Assembly: GCF_019903425.1 (NCBI RefSeq)
Contig: NZ_JACHUZ010000011.1
Location: 396,722 to 460,721, forward strand
Origin: Vreelandella halophila
GTDB lineage: Bacteria > Pseudomonadota > Gammaproteobacteria > Pseudomonadales > Oleiphilaceae
Length of the DNA stretch: 64,000 bases
Direction: 5' to 3'
Shown: positions 17,768-27,226 of the stretch, one piece after another
Layout of the letters: each line of letters starts with the position of its first letter
How positions within the stretch are numbered: position 1 is the first letter of the stretch
Position numbers and translations under genes: made by a program
Notes under the pieces: generated by a model
What the model saw: only the letters and a program-made list of their open reading frames with translations
Database searches by the model: none
Told to the model about the DNA's origin: nothing

Positions 17768-20392
17768 TCAGTCTGTCAGCGGCAGGTACAGACGGAAAGT
17801 GGAACCACGCCCAAGCGTGCTGACCAGATCCACGGTGCCACCATGGCGCTCGGCCACTGTTTGCACAAACGCAAGACCCAGGCCCGCCCCGTGCGGGCCG
17901 CCCATCTCCTGGTCCTGCTGCCGGCGGAAACGCTGGAACACCATGGGCTGATCCTCGGGAGCAATGCCGGGCCCCTGGTCGGCCACTGCCACGATGCCGT
18001 AGCCTCCAGCCTTTTCCACCGTGACGGTCACTTCCGTGGACCCAGGGCTGTACTGCAGGGCGTTGCTCAGAAGATTGATGACGGCCCGTTCCAGCAGCTC
18101 CGCATTGCTCCGCAGCCACAGATCCTCTTCGCCATCCAGCAGGATCCGGATCGCCCGGCTTCTGGCCTGCTGCTCCACGGCATCCACCGCGTTTTCGGCG
18201 ATGGTCAGGAGCTCGCACTCATAGAAGCGTTTCTCCGTGAGGTCTTCGGCCCGGGCCAGCTGGACGAATTCTTCCGCCAACTCGTAGCTGCGCCGGGCCA
18301 GTCGCGCGATCTGGCCCAGTGTCTCCGGGTCGGCATTACGGTTCTCGCGCTGCAGCTGGTCGAGCAGGGCCAGTTGCGAGACCAGGGGAGAGCGCATGTC
18401 ATGGGATATGAAATCAATGGCCTCGCGGTACTGGCGCTGGCGTTCGCGCAGGTCGGTGATATCCGAGAAGTTGGCGATCAGGCCTGGCTGGCGCCATTGG
18501 CTCTGGCGGAAGGGGGTCAGGTGAAACAGCAGGGTGCGCTGCCCAAGCGGGAGTTCCGCTGTCAGGGGGGTGCCTTCAGTGAGTACCGACAGAATGCCGT
18601 CGCGCCAGCTCCTTTTTCCGGTTGGTGGATTCATGTCGGGTACAGCGCCTGCCAGAAGCCGGGCCAGCGGCATGCCCACAAGGCTTTCCCTGGGAGTATC
18701 AAACCAGGCAGCGATGCGCCCGTTGACGAATTCGATCACGCCCAGGGCATCCGTCACGATCACGCCATCCGGCATGCGCTCGAATCCCGTACCGATGAAA
18801 CGGCGCATGCCCGCAAGGTTGAGCGCGGCGGAATGAACGCGCTGGATACGGCGCGACAGCCGTTCACGGCTGGTTTCAATGGTGGCACCTCCGGTACCGG
18901 TATGCAGGGGCAGTCGGTTCAGGTAGGCGCGCCGCGCATCGTCCGTGCCGCTGGCGGGCCAGACCAGGCCCAGTTCATGCCAGGCCCCGTTACGGTAAAA
19001 GCGGACACGGCTGGTGGTGGCCTCGTGCTGCCACTTGCCGGGTTGCTGGAGCTGCTGGGTGGTAACCGGCGGCTGACCGCGTACCGGCTGCCCTTCAGTG
19101 ACCAGCCAGCCATCCCGGGCGCCCAACAGCTCCTTCAGGTGTTCCAGAAGGCGTGTCGGCGCTGTATCCGCAAGTTCGCTGGTGGGCACATCGCGCTCAT
19201 GGCCGAGTGCGTCCAGCTGGCGGTTGAGGAAATGAGTGAGCAGCGCCAGACGCTCCGCCGTCCAGAGAGGGAAAGCCAGCGCCGCTACCAGCGCCGGTGC
19301 CGAGGGCGGCATCCAGAGCTGGAGCCAACGCATGGCGAGGGCGCTGAGCAGCAGGGGCAGAGCGGTCAGGCCGAGGCTGAGCAGCAGTGTGCGGGCCGGC
19401 CGCATGCGCGGGAACGCCAGTGTGATCAGAAGGATGATGCCGATGCCGGCACCGGCCACAGGCCACAGTGAGCCCGGATGGACCAGCCGGTCCCGGACCA
19501 TGGCTGCATAGGTGTTGGCGTGGAACTCCACACCGGTAAGTGGGTTGCCGCGGCCGGAGATGGGCGTGGGCAGTACATCTCCAAAGCCGGCGGCGGTATG
19601 GCCCACAAAGAGCGTGCGCCCGGCAAGCTGGGAATTCGGAACGCGGCCTTCCAGCACATCGATATAGGAAAAGCGTGGGATCGCGCCGGGCCGGGTGAAG
19701 GGAACATGGACGCGGTGGCTGCGCACATTCACATAGGGCGCAGCCAGCTCCCCGGCTTCCGGGACCTGCGCTCCGATTCCGGCCTGTATGGCCACGGCAT
19801 CGGCCAGGCTGGGCCAGGTAGCTTCGCCCAGCCCCTGGCGCCGGAACAGCGTACGGGCAATGCCATCGTCGTCCAGCTCCGCGTGCACATGGCCCAGGGC
19901 TGCTGCTGTCCGGGTCAGTCGGGCGGTTGGCAGGAATTCCCGCAGGGGCCTTTCACTGTCGCCCGGGAAGATATGCAGCGGCAGGATGACGTTGCCATGA
20001 CGCTCCATGGCCTCCGCCAGGCGCCGGTCGTCGTGTCCGTTATCCGAGGGTTCGGTAAAGAGGATATCCAGCGCGATGGGCCCGGCATCCGCGTCATCCA
20101 GCCGATCGATCAGGCTGGCATGGCGGTGGCGCGGCCAGGGCCAGCGCCCAAGGGCTTCGAGGCTTTTCTCATCAATGGCGACAATGGCCAGATCGTCCGG
20201 CGGCGTGACCGGCATCAGGCGGATAAAGGTGTCGTGCAGCCAGAAATCGAGCTGCTGGGTGGCGGAGGTGCTGAGCAGCAGAACCAGCACGGCGAGCAGG
20301 GGCAGGGCGAGATGCCAGCGCGCCAGACGTCGGGAGGGCAGCAGCTCGGCGGTTTCCATAATACGGAAAATCCCTTCCGGTTCGGGGTTCAT
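17768..20392 (-). CDS. CHASE2-domain sensor histidine kinase
   Basis: 874 residues. An N-terminal membrane helix leads to an extracytoplasmic CHASE2 domain (about 60-330; TPPDDLAIVAIDEKSLEALGR, then VGHTAAGFGDVLPTPISG). Three closely spaced membrane helices follow, then a PAS domain near 520-620 (DGVIVTDALGVIEFVNGRIAAWF), a HisKA domain with H664 in FISHDMRSPL, and an HATPase domain with the N-box INLLSNALQYS, G1 DQGPGIAPED and G2 GAGLGLAFVQ. Its ATG overlaps the stop of the FecR-like gene by 4 bp. With the upstream response regulator it forms a three-gene signalling operon. The signal is unknown. Confidence 0.9.
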   Translation of the reverse strand: MNPEPEGIFRIMETAELLPSRRLARWHLALPLLAVLVLLLSTSATQQLDFWLHDTFIRLMPVTPPDDLAIVAIDEKSLEALGRWPWPRHRHASLIDRLDDADAGPIALDILFTEPSDNGHDDRRLAEAMERHGNVILPLHIFPGDSERPLREFLPTARLTRTAAALGHVHAELDDDGIARTLFRRQGLGEATWPSLADAVAIQAGIGAQVPEAGELAAPYVNVRSHRVHVPFTRPGAIPRFSYIDVLEGRVPNSQLAGRTLFVGHTAAGFGDVLPTPISGRGNPLTGVEFHANTYAAMVRDRLVHPGSLWPVAGAGIGIILLITLAFPRMRPARTLLLSLGLTALPLLLSALAMRWLQLWMPPSAPALVAALAFPLWTAERLALLTHFLNRQLDALGHERDVPTSELADTAPTRLLEHLKELLGARDGWLVTEGQPVRGQPPVTTQQLQQPGKWQHEATTSRVRFYRNGAWHELGLVWPASGTDDARRAYLNRLPLHTGTGGATIETSRERLSRRIQRVHSAALNLAGMRRFIGTGFERMPDGVIVTDALGVIEFVNGRIAAWFDTPRESLVGMPLARLLAGAVPDMNPPTGKRSWRDGILSVLTEGTPLTAELPLGQRTLLFHLTPFRQSQWRQPGLIANFSDITDLRERQRQYREAIDFISHDMRSPLVSQLALLDQLQRENRNADPETLGQIARLARRSYELAEEFVQLARAEDLTEKRFYECELLTIAENAVDAVEQQARSRAIRILLDGEEDLWLRSNAELLERAVINLLSNALQYSPGSTEVTVTVEKAGGYGIVAVADQGPGIAPEDQPMVFQRFRRQQDQEMGGPHGAGLGLAFVQTVAERHGGTVDLVSTLGRGSTFRLYLPLTD

Positions 20393-22053
20393 TCCACGGC
20401 GATTTCGCGAACCTCTCCCCAGTCACTGCGCATGGGTTCCGGAGCAAGGCCTTTCACGCGCACATGATAGCGCTCTCCCGGGTCCAGGCGCATCCGGATT
20501 TCCGTATCATTGACCTCACGGTCCTGCACGATCCGCTCAAAATCACTGTCTTCGGCGAGCTGTAGACGGTAGCCGTCGGCATTGTCGACACTCTGCCAGT
20601 ACAGGTTCACCCGGTCGTCGATGGTGTTGGCACTGATGATACGGGTGGTTTCCAGGCTGCCGGCGAGCTGGAAACAGTTCACCGGGCTGGTCGCGGTGCT
20701 GTCGCCACCGGTGCGTGTAACGACTCGCCAGCAGTACTCGCCCGCCTCCAGTGGTTCACTCAGGCGTGCGCTCTCACCGGTTTTCCAGGCACTGGTGGCA
20801 ATGGTCTCCTCGAATCCGGAGGAGCGTGCTACTTCCACGCGGGCCTGTTCGGAGTCCCCCTGGAGTGACCACTGGAATTCAGGCTGGTCCTGCTCCAGGG
20901 TGGCGTCCCGGGCGGGTGTCCGGAGCGTGGCCGGTCGCGCCTGCAGGCCGATCCTGAATTCCAGGGTGTCTGTTCCGCCCTTACGGTTATCGCTCAGGCT
21001 GGCGAGCTGCAGCTGGTAATCGCCGTTGGCGAGGCCAGCCAACGAGTCGCTGTTGCCGGTAACGGTCTCGCTTTTTACCCAGTCGCCGTTGTTCCGGAAA
21101 AGATCAAGCTGGAAGTGCTTTACGCCCTCCGGCGCCTGCCAGGCGATTTGAACAGGCAGTTGTTGCGCCGCGTTCGCCCCTGAGGTTATCCGTGGGGCAG
21201 GGGGGAGTGGCCGGATGACCGGGTCGGAGCCGGGATCCGGGGAAAGGTAGGCGGAATAGCCCTCGCGGATGGGCTGCGTGTCCTGCCGGGTTCCGAACCA
21301 GACCTCGCCCTCGCGAACTTCCAGAAGGGTACCGTCCTCACGGGTTTCAAGGCCAAAACGGGTGCCCCGGACGGCGGCCACGGCGGATGGCGTGTGGATC
21401 TCGAACCTTGAGCCGTCCTCCTCCGTGGGTTCCACGTGCGTTTCAATGCGGCCCTGTTCCAGGTTCATGCGGGTATCGGCCATGGCGCCACGGCCGTACT
21501 GCGTCAGGCGGTTGAACTGCAGGCGGGAGTCCGGCTCGATGGACAGGGTGGAGCCATCCGCCAGCCTGATGCGGGCATAGCCATTACTGGCGGTACGCAC
21601 GCCATCACCGACGTTCAGCTGATCCCCTTCGTTCAGTAGGCTCCGGGTGCCTTCTGGATGCGTGGTCCGCCAGGCCTGGCCCCGCACGGCAACCGCCTCG
21701 GCCGGCCTGGGGCGGCGTTCCAGCCACGGTACCGGGACCTGGAGTGTGTTGCCGGGCTCCAGTGCCGCGTCCCGAGTCCGGCCGTTGTAACCCATGAGCT
21801 GGCTGGCGCTGCGATTGTCAGAGAGGAGGCGTTCGGCAATGGTGGCGGGGGTGTCATCCGGTTTTATGGTGTAGGTCCAGTCGCCATCGGAGTCCGCGGG
21901 GGCCGGTGCCAGTGTCAGCTCTGCGTTACCGGAGCCGCGCGCGACATCGGCGCTGGCGGGCATGGTGCAGAGCATGACTGCAGCCATCACGCACGACCAT
22001 AGACCCGTTGGGACGCGTGGTACTGATAGGGTTGCGACTGCCTGCTGCACCAT
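20389..22053 (-). CDS. LysM/FecR-domain periplasmic protein with fibronectin-like repeats
   Basis: 554 residues. A signal peptide ends near PASADVARG. A LysM-like segment (YTIKPDDTPATIAERLL to NTLQVP) suggests peptidoglycan binding. A FecR domain (about 125-255; VGDGVRTASNGYARIRLADGS, SAVAAVRGTRFGLE, VREGEVWFG) is followed by three fibronectin-like beta repeats to the C-terminus. FecR/LysM proteins of this type are regularly coded with CHASE2 sensors. It lies between the response regulator (17-bp gap) and the kinase (4-bp overlap) and probably senses or organises an envelope signal for them. Confidence 0.87.
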   Translation of the reverse strand: MVQQAVATLSVPRVPTGLWSCVMAAVMLCTMPASADVARGSGNAELTLAPAPADSDGDWTYTIKPDDTPATIAERLLSDNRSASQLMGYNGRTRDAALEPGNTLQVPVPWLERRPRPAEAVAVRGQAWRTTHPEGTRSLLNEGDQLNVGDGVRTASNGYARIRLADGSTLSIEPDSRLQFNRLTQYGRGAMADTRMNLEQGRIETHVEPTEEDGSRFEIHTPSAVAAVRGTRFGLETREDGTLLEVREGEVWFGTRQDTQPIREGYSAYLSPDPGSDPVIRPLPPAPRITSGANAAQQLPVQIAWQAPEGVKHFQLDLFRNNGDWVKSETVTGNSDSLAGLANGDYQLQLASLSDNRKGGTDTLEFRIGLQARPATLRTPARDATLEQDQPEFQWSLQGDSEQARVEVARSSGFEETIATSAWKTGESARLSEPLEAGEYCWRVVTRTGGDSTATSPVNCFQLAGSLETTRIISANTIDDRVNLYWQSVDNADGYRLQLAEDSDFERIVQDREVNDTEIRMRLDPGERYHVRVKGLAPEPMRSDWGEVREIAVE

Positions 22054-22070
22054 GGAACTCCAACCTGCTT

Positions 22071-22772
22071 TCAGGCGCTCTCGGCCTCCTGGTCCACCGC
22101 TTCCAGCCGGTAACCGCGCTGGTAGATCGTCTTGATGCGGTAGCCGTTTTCCGGCTTGATGCCCAGCCGCCGTCTCAGGCGGCTCATGTGTGTGTCCACG
22201 GTCCGTGTGTTGATGTCACTGGATACGCCCCAGACCCGCTCAAGGAGCATTTCCCGGGTGAGCAACCGGCCCTGGTTCTGGAACAGGAACAGGGTCAGGT
22301 CGAAATCCTTGTCCGTCAGCTCGATCAGTTCATCGTGGCAGTGGATGGTGCGCCTGGTGGTGTTGATCACGAAGGGCCCGAACACCAGCTCTTCCTTCTC
22401 CACGTCCGGATGAACCCGGCGCAGCAGCGCCCGCACCCGTGCCAGCAGCTCCCCAGGGCGCAGCGGCTTGGCCAGATAGTCATCGGCGCCGGCGTCCAGG
22501 GCCTGGATGATGTCCTGCTCGCTGTCGCGCTGGGTCACGAACAGTACCGGTATGGGCCAGTCCAGGTTGAGCCGGACCTGGCGCAGGACCTCGATCCCGT
22601 CGATGTCCGGGATCTGCCAGTCGAGGATCAGCAGATCGTAGCTCTTGTGGGTGACGGCACTGAGAAACGCCTGCCCGGTCGGGAAGCAGTCGCACTGTTT
22701 CCCGTCTTTTTCAAGCAGCTCCGCGATACGGTCCGCCTGTTCCTGCTCATCCTCCAGAAGTGCAATGCGCAT
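22071..22772 (-). CDS. OmpR-family response regulator
   Basis: 233 residues: a receiver domain with the acidic pair ED at 7-8, phospho-acceptor D51 (LLILDWQIPDIDG), the conserved threonine in FVTQRD and lysine in LAKPLRPGE, then a winged-helix DNA-binding domain (LLTREMLLERVWG... THMSRLRRRLG... IYQRGYRLE). It is the first gene of the operon with the FecR/LysM protein and the CHASE2 kinase, its likely partner. GGAGGGCCCA precedes the ATG. Targets are unknown. Confidence 0.92.
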   Translation of the reverse strand: MRIALLEDEQEQADRIAELLEKDGKQCDCFPTGQAFLSAVTHKSYDLLILDWQIPDIDGIEVLRQVRLNLDWPIPVLFVTQRDSEQDIIQALDAGADDYLAKPLRPGELLARVRALLRRVHPDVEKEELVFGPFVINTTRRTIHCHDELIELTDKDFDLTLFLFQNQGRLLTREMLLERVWGVSSDINTRTVDTHMSRLRRRLGIKPENGYRIKTIYQRGYRLEAVDQEAESA

Positions 22773-22905
22773 TGGGCCCTCCGGGTTCCTTCAGTCAGCA
22801 TTCCACAGGCCAACCCTGTGGTGCAGTTGTTGAATTGTTGTAAAGGGTAACATGGATCAGCGCCACTGCTTTCTCAAGGTGTTGGCGCGATTTCCTGAAA
22901 TCGTG

Positions 22906-25095
22906 TCAAAAAGCCCCTGTGTCGGGCTTTCCATCACGGTCGGGTACCGTGGTGCGGCACCCCGGGTAGCGGCTGCACCCCCAGAAGGGGCCGTTGCGCC
23001 CGTTGCGGCGTACCAGTGGCGCATAGCAGTAGGGGCAGGGCACCGGTGCCTGATCCATGCCATCCGCAGTACCCTCGGCCTGTGCCTGTGCCTGTGCCTG
23101 TGGTTCGGGGCGGGGTTCCGGGTCTTCCATGATGCGGCGTGTGCCCTTGCATTCAGGAAAGCGCGAACAGGACCAGAATTCACCATAGGGGCCGCTGCGC
23201 CGGCGCATGGGCGCCCGGCAGCGCGGGCAGTGAACACCGGTCTGCTCCGGTTCTGGTGGAGCGAAGGCGCTGCGGGCCGGTTCGATCAGGGTGCGGATAT
23301 CGCTGGCGAGCTGGGCCAGGAAGGCTTCCGTGTCCGCCTCGCCCTGGCGGATCGCCTCCAGCCGGGATTCCCAGATGGCAGTGCGGTCCGGGGTGGTGGC
23401 GTCCTCCGGCAGGCCGTCGATCAGGTCACGGCCCTTGCCCGTGGCGTGGATGGAGCGGCCCTCGCGGTAGAGGAAATCCCGGTTGAACAGGGTCTGGATG
23501 ATGGCCGCGCGGGTGGCTTCCGTGCCCAGACCGTCGGTCTCGCGCAGGGTGCGGCGCAGGGCCTCGTCCCGCACGAAGCGGGCGATGCCGGTCATGGCCG
23601 AGAGCAGTGAGGCGTCCGTGAAAGGCAGTGGCGCCCTGGTGGTTTTCTCCAGGCAGCGGGCCTCGTGGCAATGGACTCGTGTGCCGGGCTCAAGCCGGGG
23701 CAGGGGGGCTTTGGGTTGCTCCTCCTCCTGGCGGCGGCGCACGGGCTCCAAGCGTTTCCAGCCAGAGCGCAGCAGCCCGGTCTCCCGCGCCCGGAAATGC
23801 TCGCCGGCGATGGTTGCGCTCAGGTGCCCCTCGCGGTGGATGGCGTCGTTCTCGAACTGCATCAGGTAGAAGCGGGCCACAAGATCGTAAACGGCCCTTT
23901 CGTTGGTGCTCAGCTTCTGCAGGTCCATCACCCGGCGGGTGGGGACGATGGCGTGGTGCGCGCCCACCTTGCCGTCGTCCCAGGCTCGGCTGCGGCGGCT
24001 GGGGTCTTCCGGCACGCCCGCAGGCGCCAGCTCGGGGAGGTTGCGCTGGATCGCCTCCAGCAGTTCGTGGCGGTCCTCCCAGTGGGCCTCCGGAAGGTAG
24101 CGGCAGTCCGAGCGCGGGTAGGTGATCAGCCGGTGCTTCTCGTAGAGGGACTGCGCGGCGGTGAGCACCTGCTCGGCACCCAGTCCGTAGCGCTTGGCCG
24201 CCGTGATCTGGAGCACCGAGAGCGAGAGCGGCAGTGGTGGCGCCTCGTTGCGTTCGCGGAAGCGGGCGTCGGTGATCTCGCCGTCCTGCCCGGTGACCTT
24301 CGCTTTCACTTCCTCGGCGGGCTTGCGCCTGAGAAGGCGGCCTTCCTCGTCAATATGGGCGGAATGCGCCTCACCGGGTTGCCAGCGGGCCCGGAAGAGG
24401 GCATCCGGCGTGTCCGGTGGGGCCAAGGCGGCATCCAGCTGGAACCAGGGCGTGGGATCGAAGTTCTCGATGGCCCGGTCCCGGGCGACCACCAGCCCGA
24501 GAACTGGGGTCTGGACCCGCCCCACGGAAAAGACCCCTTCCTTGCCCTGCTGCTGGTGATGAAGGGTGTAGGCGCGGCTCAGGTTGATGCCGTAGAGCCA
24601 GTCCGCGCGCTGGCGCGCTTCCGCCGAGGCCTTGAGCGGGGCAAAGCGCTGGTTGCTGCTTTCCGCTTCCAGGGCGCTGCGAACGGCGGGCGGGTTGAGA
24701 TCGTTGATCAGAACACGCCGGACTGGGCCGGAAACGCCACACCATTCCAGCACCTCATCCACCAGGAGTTGCCCTTCCCGGTCCGGGTCGCCGGCGTGGA
24801 TGACCTCGTGCGCTTCAGCGGTCAGCCGTTCAAGCACCGTCAACTGGTCGCGGACGTCCTCTTTGGGCCGGCGCTGCCAGTCCTCCGGGATCATGGGCAG
24901 CAGGTCCATGCGCCAGCGCCGCCACTCCGGGCGGTAGTCTCCGGGTTCAATGGGTTCCAGGAGGTGGCCAACGCACCAGCTCACGCACACACCGCCGCCA
25001 CATTCCAGGTAACCCTTCCGGCGGTGGGGGTTGTTGGTAATGGCGGTGGCAATGGCGCGGGCCAGTGAGGGCTTTTCCGCAATGTAGAGGCGCAT
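22906..25095 (-). CDS. topB: DNA topoisomerase III
   Basis: 729 residues. A TOPRIM domain (MRLYIAEKPSLARAIA, metal motif DPDREGQLLVDEVLE) is followed by the type IA core with the active tyrosine in LITYPRSDCRYLPE and the HHAIVPT motif. Two C4 zinc-ribbon modules follow at the C-terminus (CPRCRAPMRRR...CSRFPEC and CPYCYAPLVRR...CSRYPGC). The two extra zinc ribbons make it longer than E. coli TopB (653). It relaxes and decatenates DNA, with RecQ-like partners. AGGAGCCCGA precedes the ATG. It is divergent from bolA with 71 bp between starts. Confidence 0.95.
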   Translation of the reverse strand: MRLYIAEKPSLARAIATAITNNPHRRKGYLECGGGVCVSWCVGHLLEPIEPGDYRPEWRRWRMDLLPMIPEDWQRRPKEDVRDQLTVLERLTAEAHEVIHAGDPDREGQLLVDEVLEWCGVSGPVRRVLINDLNPPAVRSALEAESSNQRFAPLKASAEARQRADWLYGINLSRAYTLHHQQQGKEGVFSVGRVQTPVLGLVVARDRAIENFDPTPWFQLDAALAPPDTPDALFRARWQPGEAHSAHIDEEGRLLRRKPAEEVKAKVTGQDGEITDARFRERNEAPPLPLSLSVLQITAAKRYGLGAEQVLTAAQSLYEKHRLITYPRSDCRYLPEAHWEDRHELLEAIQRNLPELAPAGVPEDPSRRSRAWDDGKVGAHHAIVPTRRVMDLQKLSTNERAVYDLVARFYLMQFENDAIHREGHLSATIAGEHFRARETGLLRSGWKRLEPVRRRQEEEQPKAPLPRLEPGTRVHCHEARCLEKTTRAPLPFTDASLLSAMTGIARFVRDEALRRTLRETDGLGTEATRAAIIQTLFNRDFLYREGRSIHATGKGRDLIDGLPEDATTPDRTAIWESRLEAIRQGEADTEAFLAQLASDIRTLIEPARSAFAPPEPEQTGVHCPRCRAPMRRRSGPYGEFWSCSRFPECKGTRRIMEDPEPRPEPQAQAQAQAEGTADGMDQAPVPCPYCYAPLVRRNGRNGPFWGCSRYPGCRTTVPDRDGKPDTGAF
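22907..22930 (-). terminator. Intrinsic terminator overlapping the end of topB
   Basis: On the minus strand AAAGCCC and GGGCTTT form a 7-bp stem with a 7-nt loop and run into a U-tract. The hairpin covers the last codons and part of the stop codon of topB, so the terminator is built into the coding sequence. Confidence 0.7.
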
Positions 25096-25166
25096 TCGGG
25101 CTCCTGCCGGACGCTGTGCTAGACTCGACGGCGCATTGTAACGAATCTGCGGACGCCGGAGGTGGC

Positions 25167-25484
25167 ATGTCGCTGCATTCCCAGATCGAGTCCCTCCTTA
25201 CGGAGCATTTCAGTCCCGAAGTGCTCTCTGTGGAGAATGAAAGCCACCAGCACGCGGTGCCGCCCAACTCCGAGACCCATTTCAAGGTGGTGATGGTGGC
25301 GCATGCGTTTGAGGGCAAGCGCCGTGTAGGGCGCCATCAGGCGGTCTATGGCGCGCTGGATGAGCCGCTGAAGCAGGGTGTTCACGCGCTCACGCTGCAT
25401 CTCTACACTCCGGACGAATGGCAGTCCCGCGAGAGTGGGGCGCCTGACTCCCCGCCCTGCATGGGCGGATCCAGGGCCGGCTGA
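25167..25484 (+). CDS. BolA family protein
   Basis: 105 residues from ATG 25167, preceded by GGAGGTGGC; the frame is open to 25065 but the earlier part has no ribosome-binding site. The class II KH-like BolA fold is seen in IESLLTEHFSPEVLSVENES, SHFKVVMV-like ETHFKVVMVAHAFEG, the conserved RVGRHQAVYGAL and a helix ending HALTLHLYTPDEW. BolA proteins pair with monothiol glutaredoxins in iron-sulfur handling and stress response. The 20-residue tail after the domain is extra. yciO follows 10 bp later and is probably co-transcribed. Confidence 0.9.
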   Translation: MSLHSQIESLLTEHFSPEVLSVENESHQHAVPPNSETHFKVVMVAHAFEGKRRVGRHQAVYGALDEPLKQGVHALTLHLYTPDEWQSRESGAPDSPPCMGGSRAG

Positions 25485-25494
25485 GGAGGCGGAT

Positions 25495-26121
25495 ATGAGC
25501 CAGTTCTTCGAGATCCACCCGGAAACCCCGCAGCCCCGGCTGGTGCGCCAGGCCGTGGAGATCCTGAAAAAGGGCGGCGTCATCGCCTACCCCACGGATT
25601 CCGCCTACGCCTTCGGCTGTGCGCTGGACAAGAAGAAGGCGGCGGAGCGCATCAAGTGGCTGCGCAATCTGGACGACAAGCACAACTTCACGCTGGTCTG
25701 TAAGGACCTCTCGGACATCGGCCCCTACGCCAAGGTGGACAACGTCCAGTTCCGGCTCCTCAAGTCCCATACACCCGGGCCCTACACCTGGATCATGGAC
25801 GCCACCAGCGAGGTGCCGCGCCGGCTGCTGCATCCCAAGCGCCGCCAGATCGGCATCCGTGTGCCGGATAACCGCATTGTGGAGGCCCTGGTGGCGGAGA
25901 TGGGCGAACCCATCATGAGTTCAACGCTGCTGATGCCGGGCGACGAGTGGCCCATGAATGATGCCGAGGAGATCCGTGACCGGCTGGAGCACCATGTGGA
26001 CCTGGTGATCGAGGGCGGCTACTGTGGGCGTGAGCCGACCACGGTGGTGGATCTTTGCGGCGAAGTGCCCCACATCCTGCGGGAAGGCAAGGGTGACCCC
26101 ACGCCGTTCCAGCAGGGGTAA
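25495..26121 (+). CDS. yciO: YciO-type Sua5/YrdC family protein
   Basis: 208 residues from ATG 25495, preceded by GAGGAGGCGGAT. The YrdC-like nucleotide-binding fold shows VEILKKGGVIAYPTDSAYAFG, HTPGPYTWIMDA, RRQIGIRVPDN and IMSSTLLMPGDEWPMND. This matches YciO (usual length 206) rather than TsaC/Sua5, the L-threonylcarbamoyladenylate synthases, so its part in tRNA t6A formation should not be assumed. It follows bolA closely and converges on an unknown gene. Confidence 0.88.
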   Translation: MSQFFEIHPETPQPRLVRQAVEILKKGGVIAYPTDSAYAFGCALDKKKAAERIKWLRNLDDKHNFTLVCKDLSDIGPYAKVDNVQFRLLKSHTPGPYTWIMDATSEVPRRLLHPKRRQIGIRVPDNRIVEALVAEMGEPIMSSTLLMPGDEWPMNDAEEIRDRLEHHVDLVIEGGYCGREPTTVVDLCGEVPHILREGKGDPTPFQQG

Positions 26122-26127
26122 GCGGGT

Positions 26128-26784
26128 TCAGGCTGGCTGGTTGAAGCGGATCTCGAAGCTGGCCGCCGGGTCCTGACTCGCGCCGGACTCGTCGCTGGTT
26201 ACCTGTTTGCGCAGCTCCTGATAACGGTGGGCGATGTCCTGAAGGCGGTTGTTCTCAGGGCTCTCGCTCACCAGACTTTCCAGCATGGAATTGCCCTCGC
26301 CGTAGGCCTGGGAGATGCGTGAGACGTTCTCCAGGTATTCCACCGTGGGCTGGTTGGTGCTCAGGCGATTGAAGGCGGCCTTGAAGGCCCGGTTCTGGTT
26401 GAGGTCGTTCTCGATGCGGTTCTTGGTATCCGGCGCGATCTGGGCGTCCATCTCTATGTCCCCCAGGCTGTTGCGCCGCACTGCCATGCGGGTGCCCAGG
26501 TCCACCTCCAGCTCCTGCAGCTTGGTGCCGATGGTTTCCTTCACGAAACCGCTGTCGCGCGCCACGGCATTCTTGAAGTCCTGCATGGGCAGGTCCGCCA
26601 GGCTGACATTGCTGCCGCCCTGTTTTTCCAGAGTGACGCGCTCGTCGGCAATGGAGGTGGCCGTTTTGCGGGGCGTGGCTTCGCTCCCGGGGGCCTGCTG
26701 CGGTGCCTTCTGCTGGGCACCACTGGTCTCGGTGCCCTGAAGGGCCCGGGCTCCAAAGTTCAGTGCCGCATCCAGAATACCCAT
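26128..26784 (-). CDS. Helical protein of unknown function
   Basis: 218 residues. The first ~60 are low-complexity and Gln/Ala/Thr-rich (SGAQQKAPQQAPGSEATPRK); the rest is charged and helical (NRIENDLNQNRAFKAAFNRL, then NRLQDIAHRYQELRKQV). No signal peptide or membrane helix is visible. The layout (disordered head, coiled helical body) would suit a scaffold or secreted substrate, but I do not recognise a family. AGGAGTGAACC precedes the ATG. Confidence 0.6.
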   Translation of the reverse strand: MGILDAALNFGARALQGTETSGAQQKAPQQAPGSEATPRKTATSIADERVTLEKQGGSNVSLADLPMQDFKNAVARDSGFVKETIGTKLQELEVDLGTRMAVRRNSLGDIEMDAQIAPDTKNRIENDLNQNRAFKAAFNRLSTNQPTVEYLENVSRISQAYGEGNSMLESLVSESPENNRLQDIAHRYQELRKQVTSDESGASQDPAASFEIRFNQPA

Positions 26785-26976
26785 GATCGGTTCACTCCTG
26801 GCAGAGGTTTGCCGGTTTTCCGTCGTTCACGGGGCAGGGTATGCAGGAATCGGGCCATCAAAGGGCAGTCTGTATAACGCCAAATGCGATTACGCCCAGC
26901 AATCCAGACTCTCCTCTCAAGCGTACAAACCGTCCAGTAGTCAAACGGGCTGCCAACATTTCGTCTAACCGGATCA

Positions 26977-27195
26977 GTGATTGTGCCTAGACGCGTTTTC
27001 AGGTTTCTCAGTCGACTAGGGATTGTTGTCACCTTGCTCGGTATGACCGGGTTGTTGCTGGGGTTTCTGGGCGTGCTCCAGTTCGATGATTACGCGGTTG
27101 GGCTGTCTGCCGGTGTTCGGATGCTGGGATCTGTTGCAATAGCGGGATGCCTGATCAGTGCCATTGGCTTTCTGGGGCTGGAGTACGGCCCGTGA
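26977..27195 (+). CDS. Small two-helix membrane protein, first of a trio
   Basis: 72 residues beginning with GTG at 26977 (a second GTG two codons on is possible). A basic start (RRVFRFLSR) precedes two helices, IVVTLLGMTGLLLGFLGVL and LGSVAIAGCLISAIGFLGL. It is followed at 31 bp by two more tiny membrane-protein genes in the same direction. Function unknown. Confidence 0.5.
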   Translation: MIVPRRVFRFLSRLGIVVTLLGMTGLLLGFLGVLQFDDYAVGLSAGVRMLGSVAIAGCLISAIGFLGLEYGP

Positions 27196-27226
27196 TCATC
27201 AAAAAAGCTGGAACCGGAGTAACTCT

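Noticed and set aside
23665-25068. 467-residue ORF on the plus strand inside topB
   Set aside because: It is antisense to a clear topoisomerase III gene, and its length is a side effect of GC-rich codon use.
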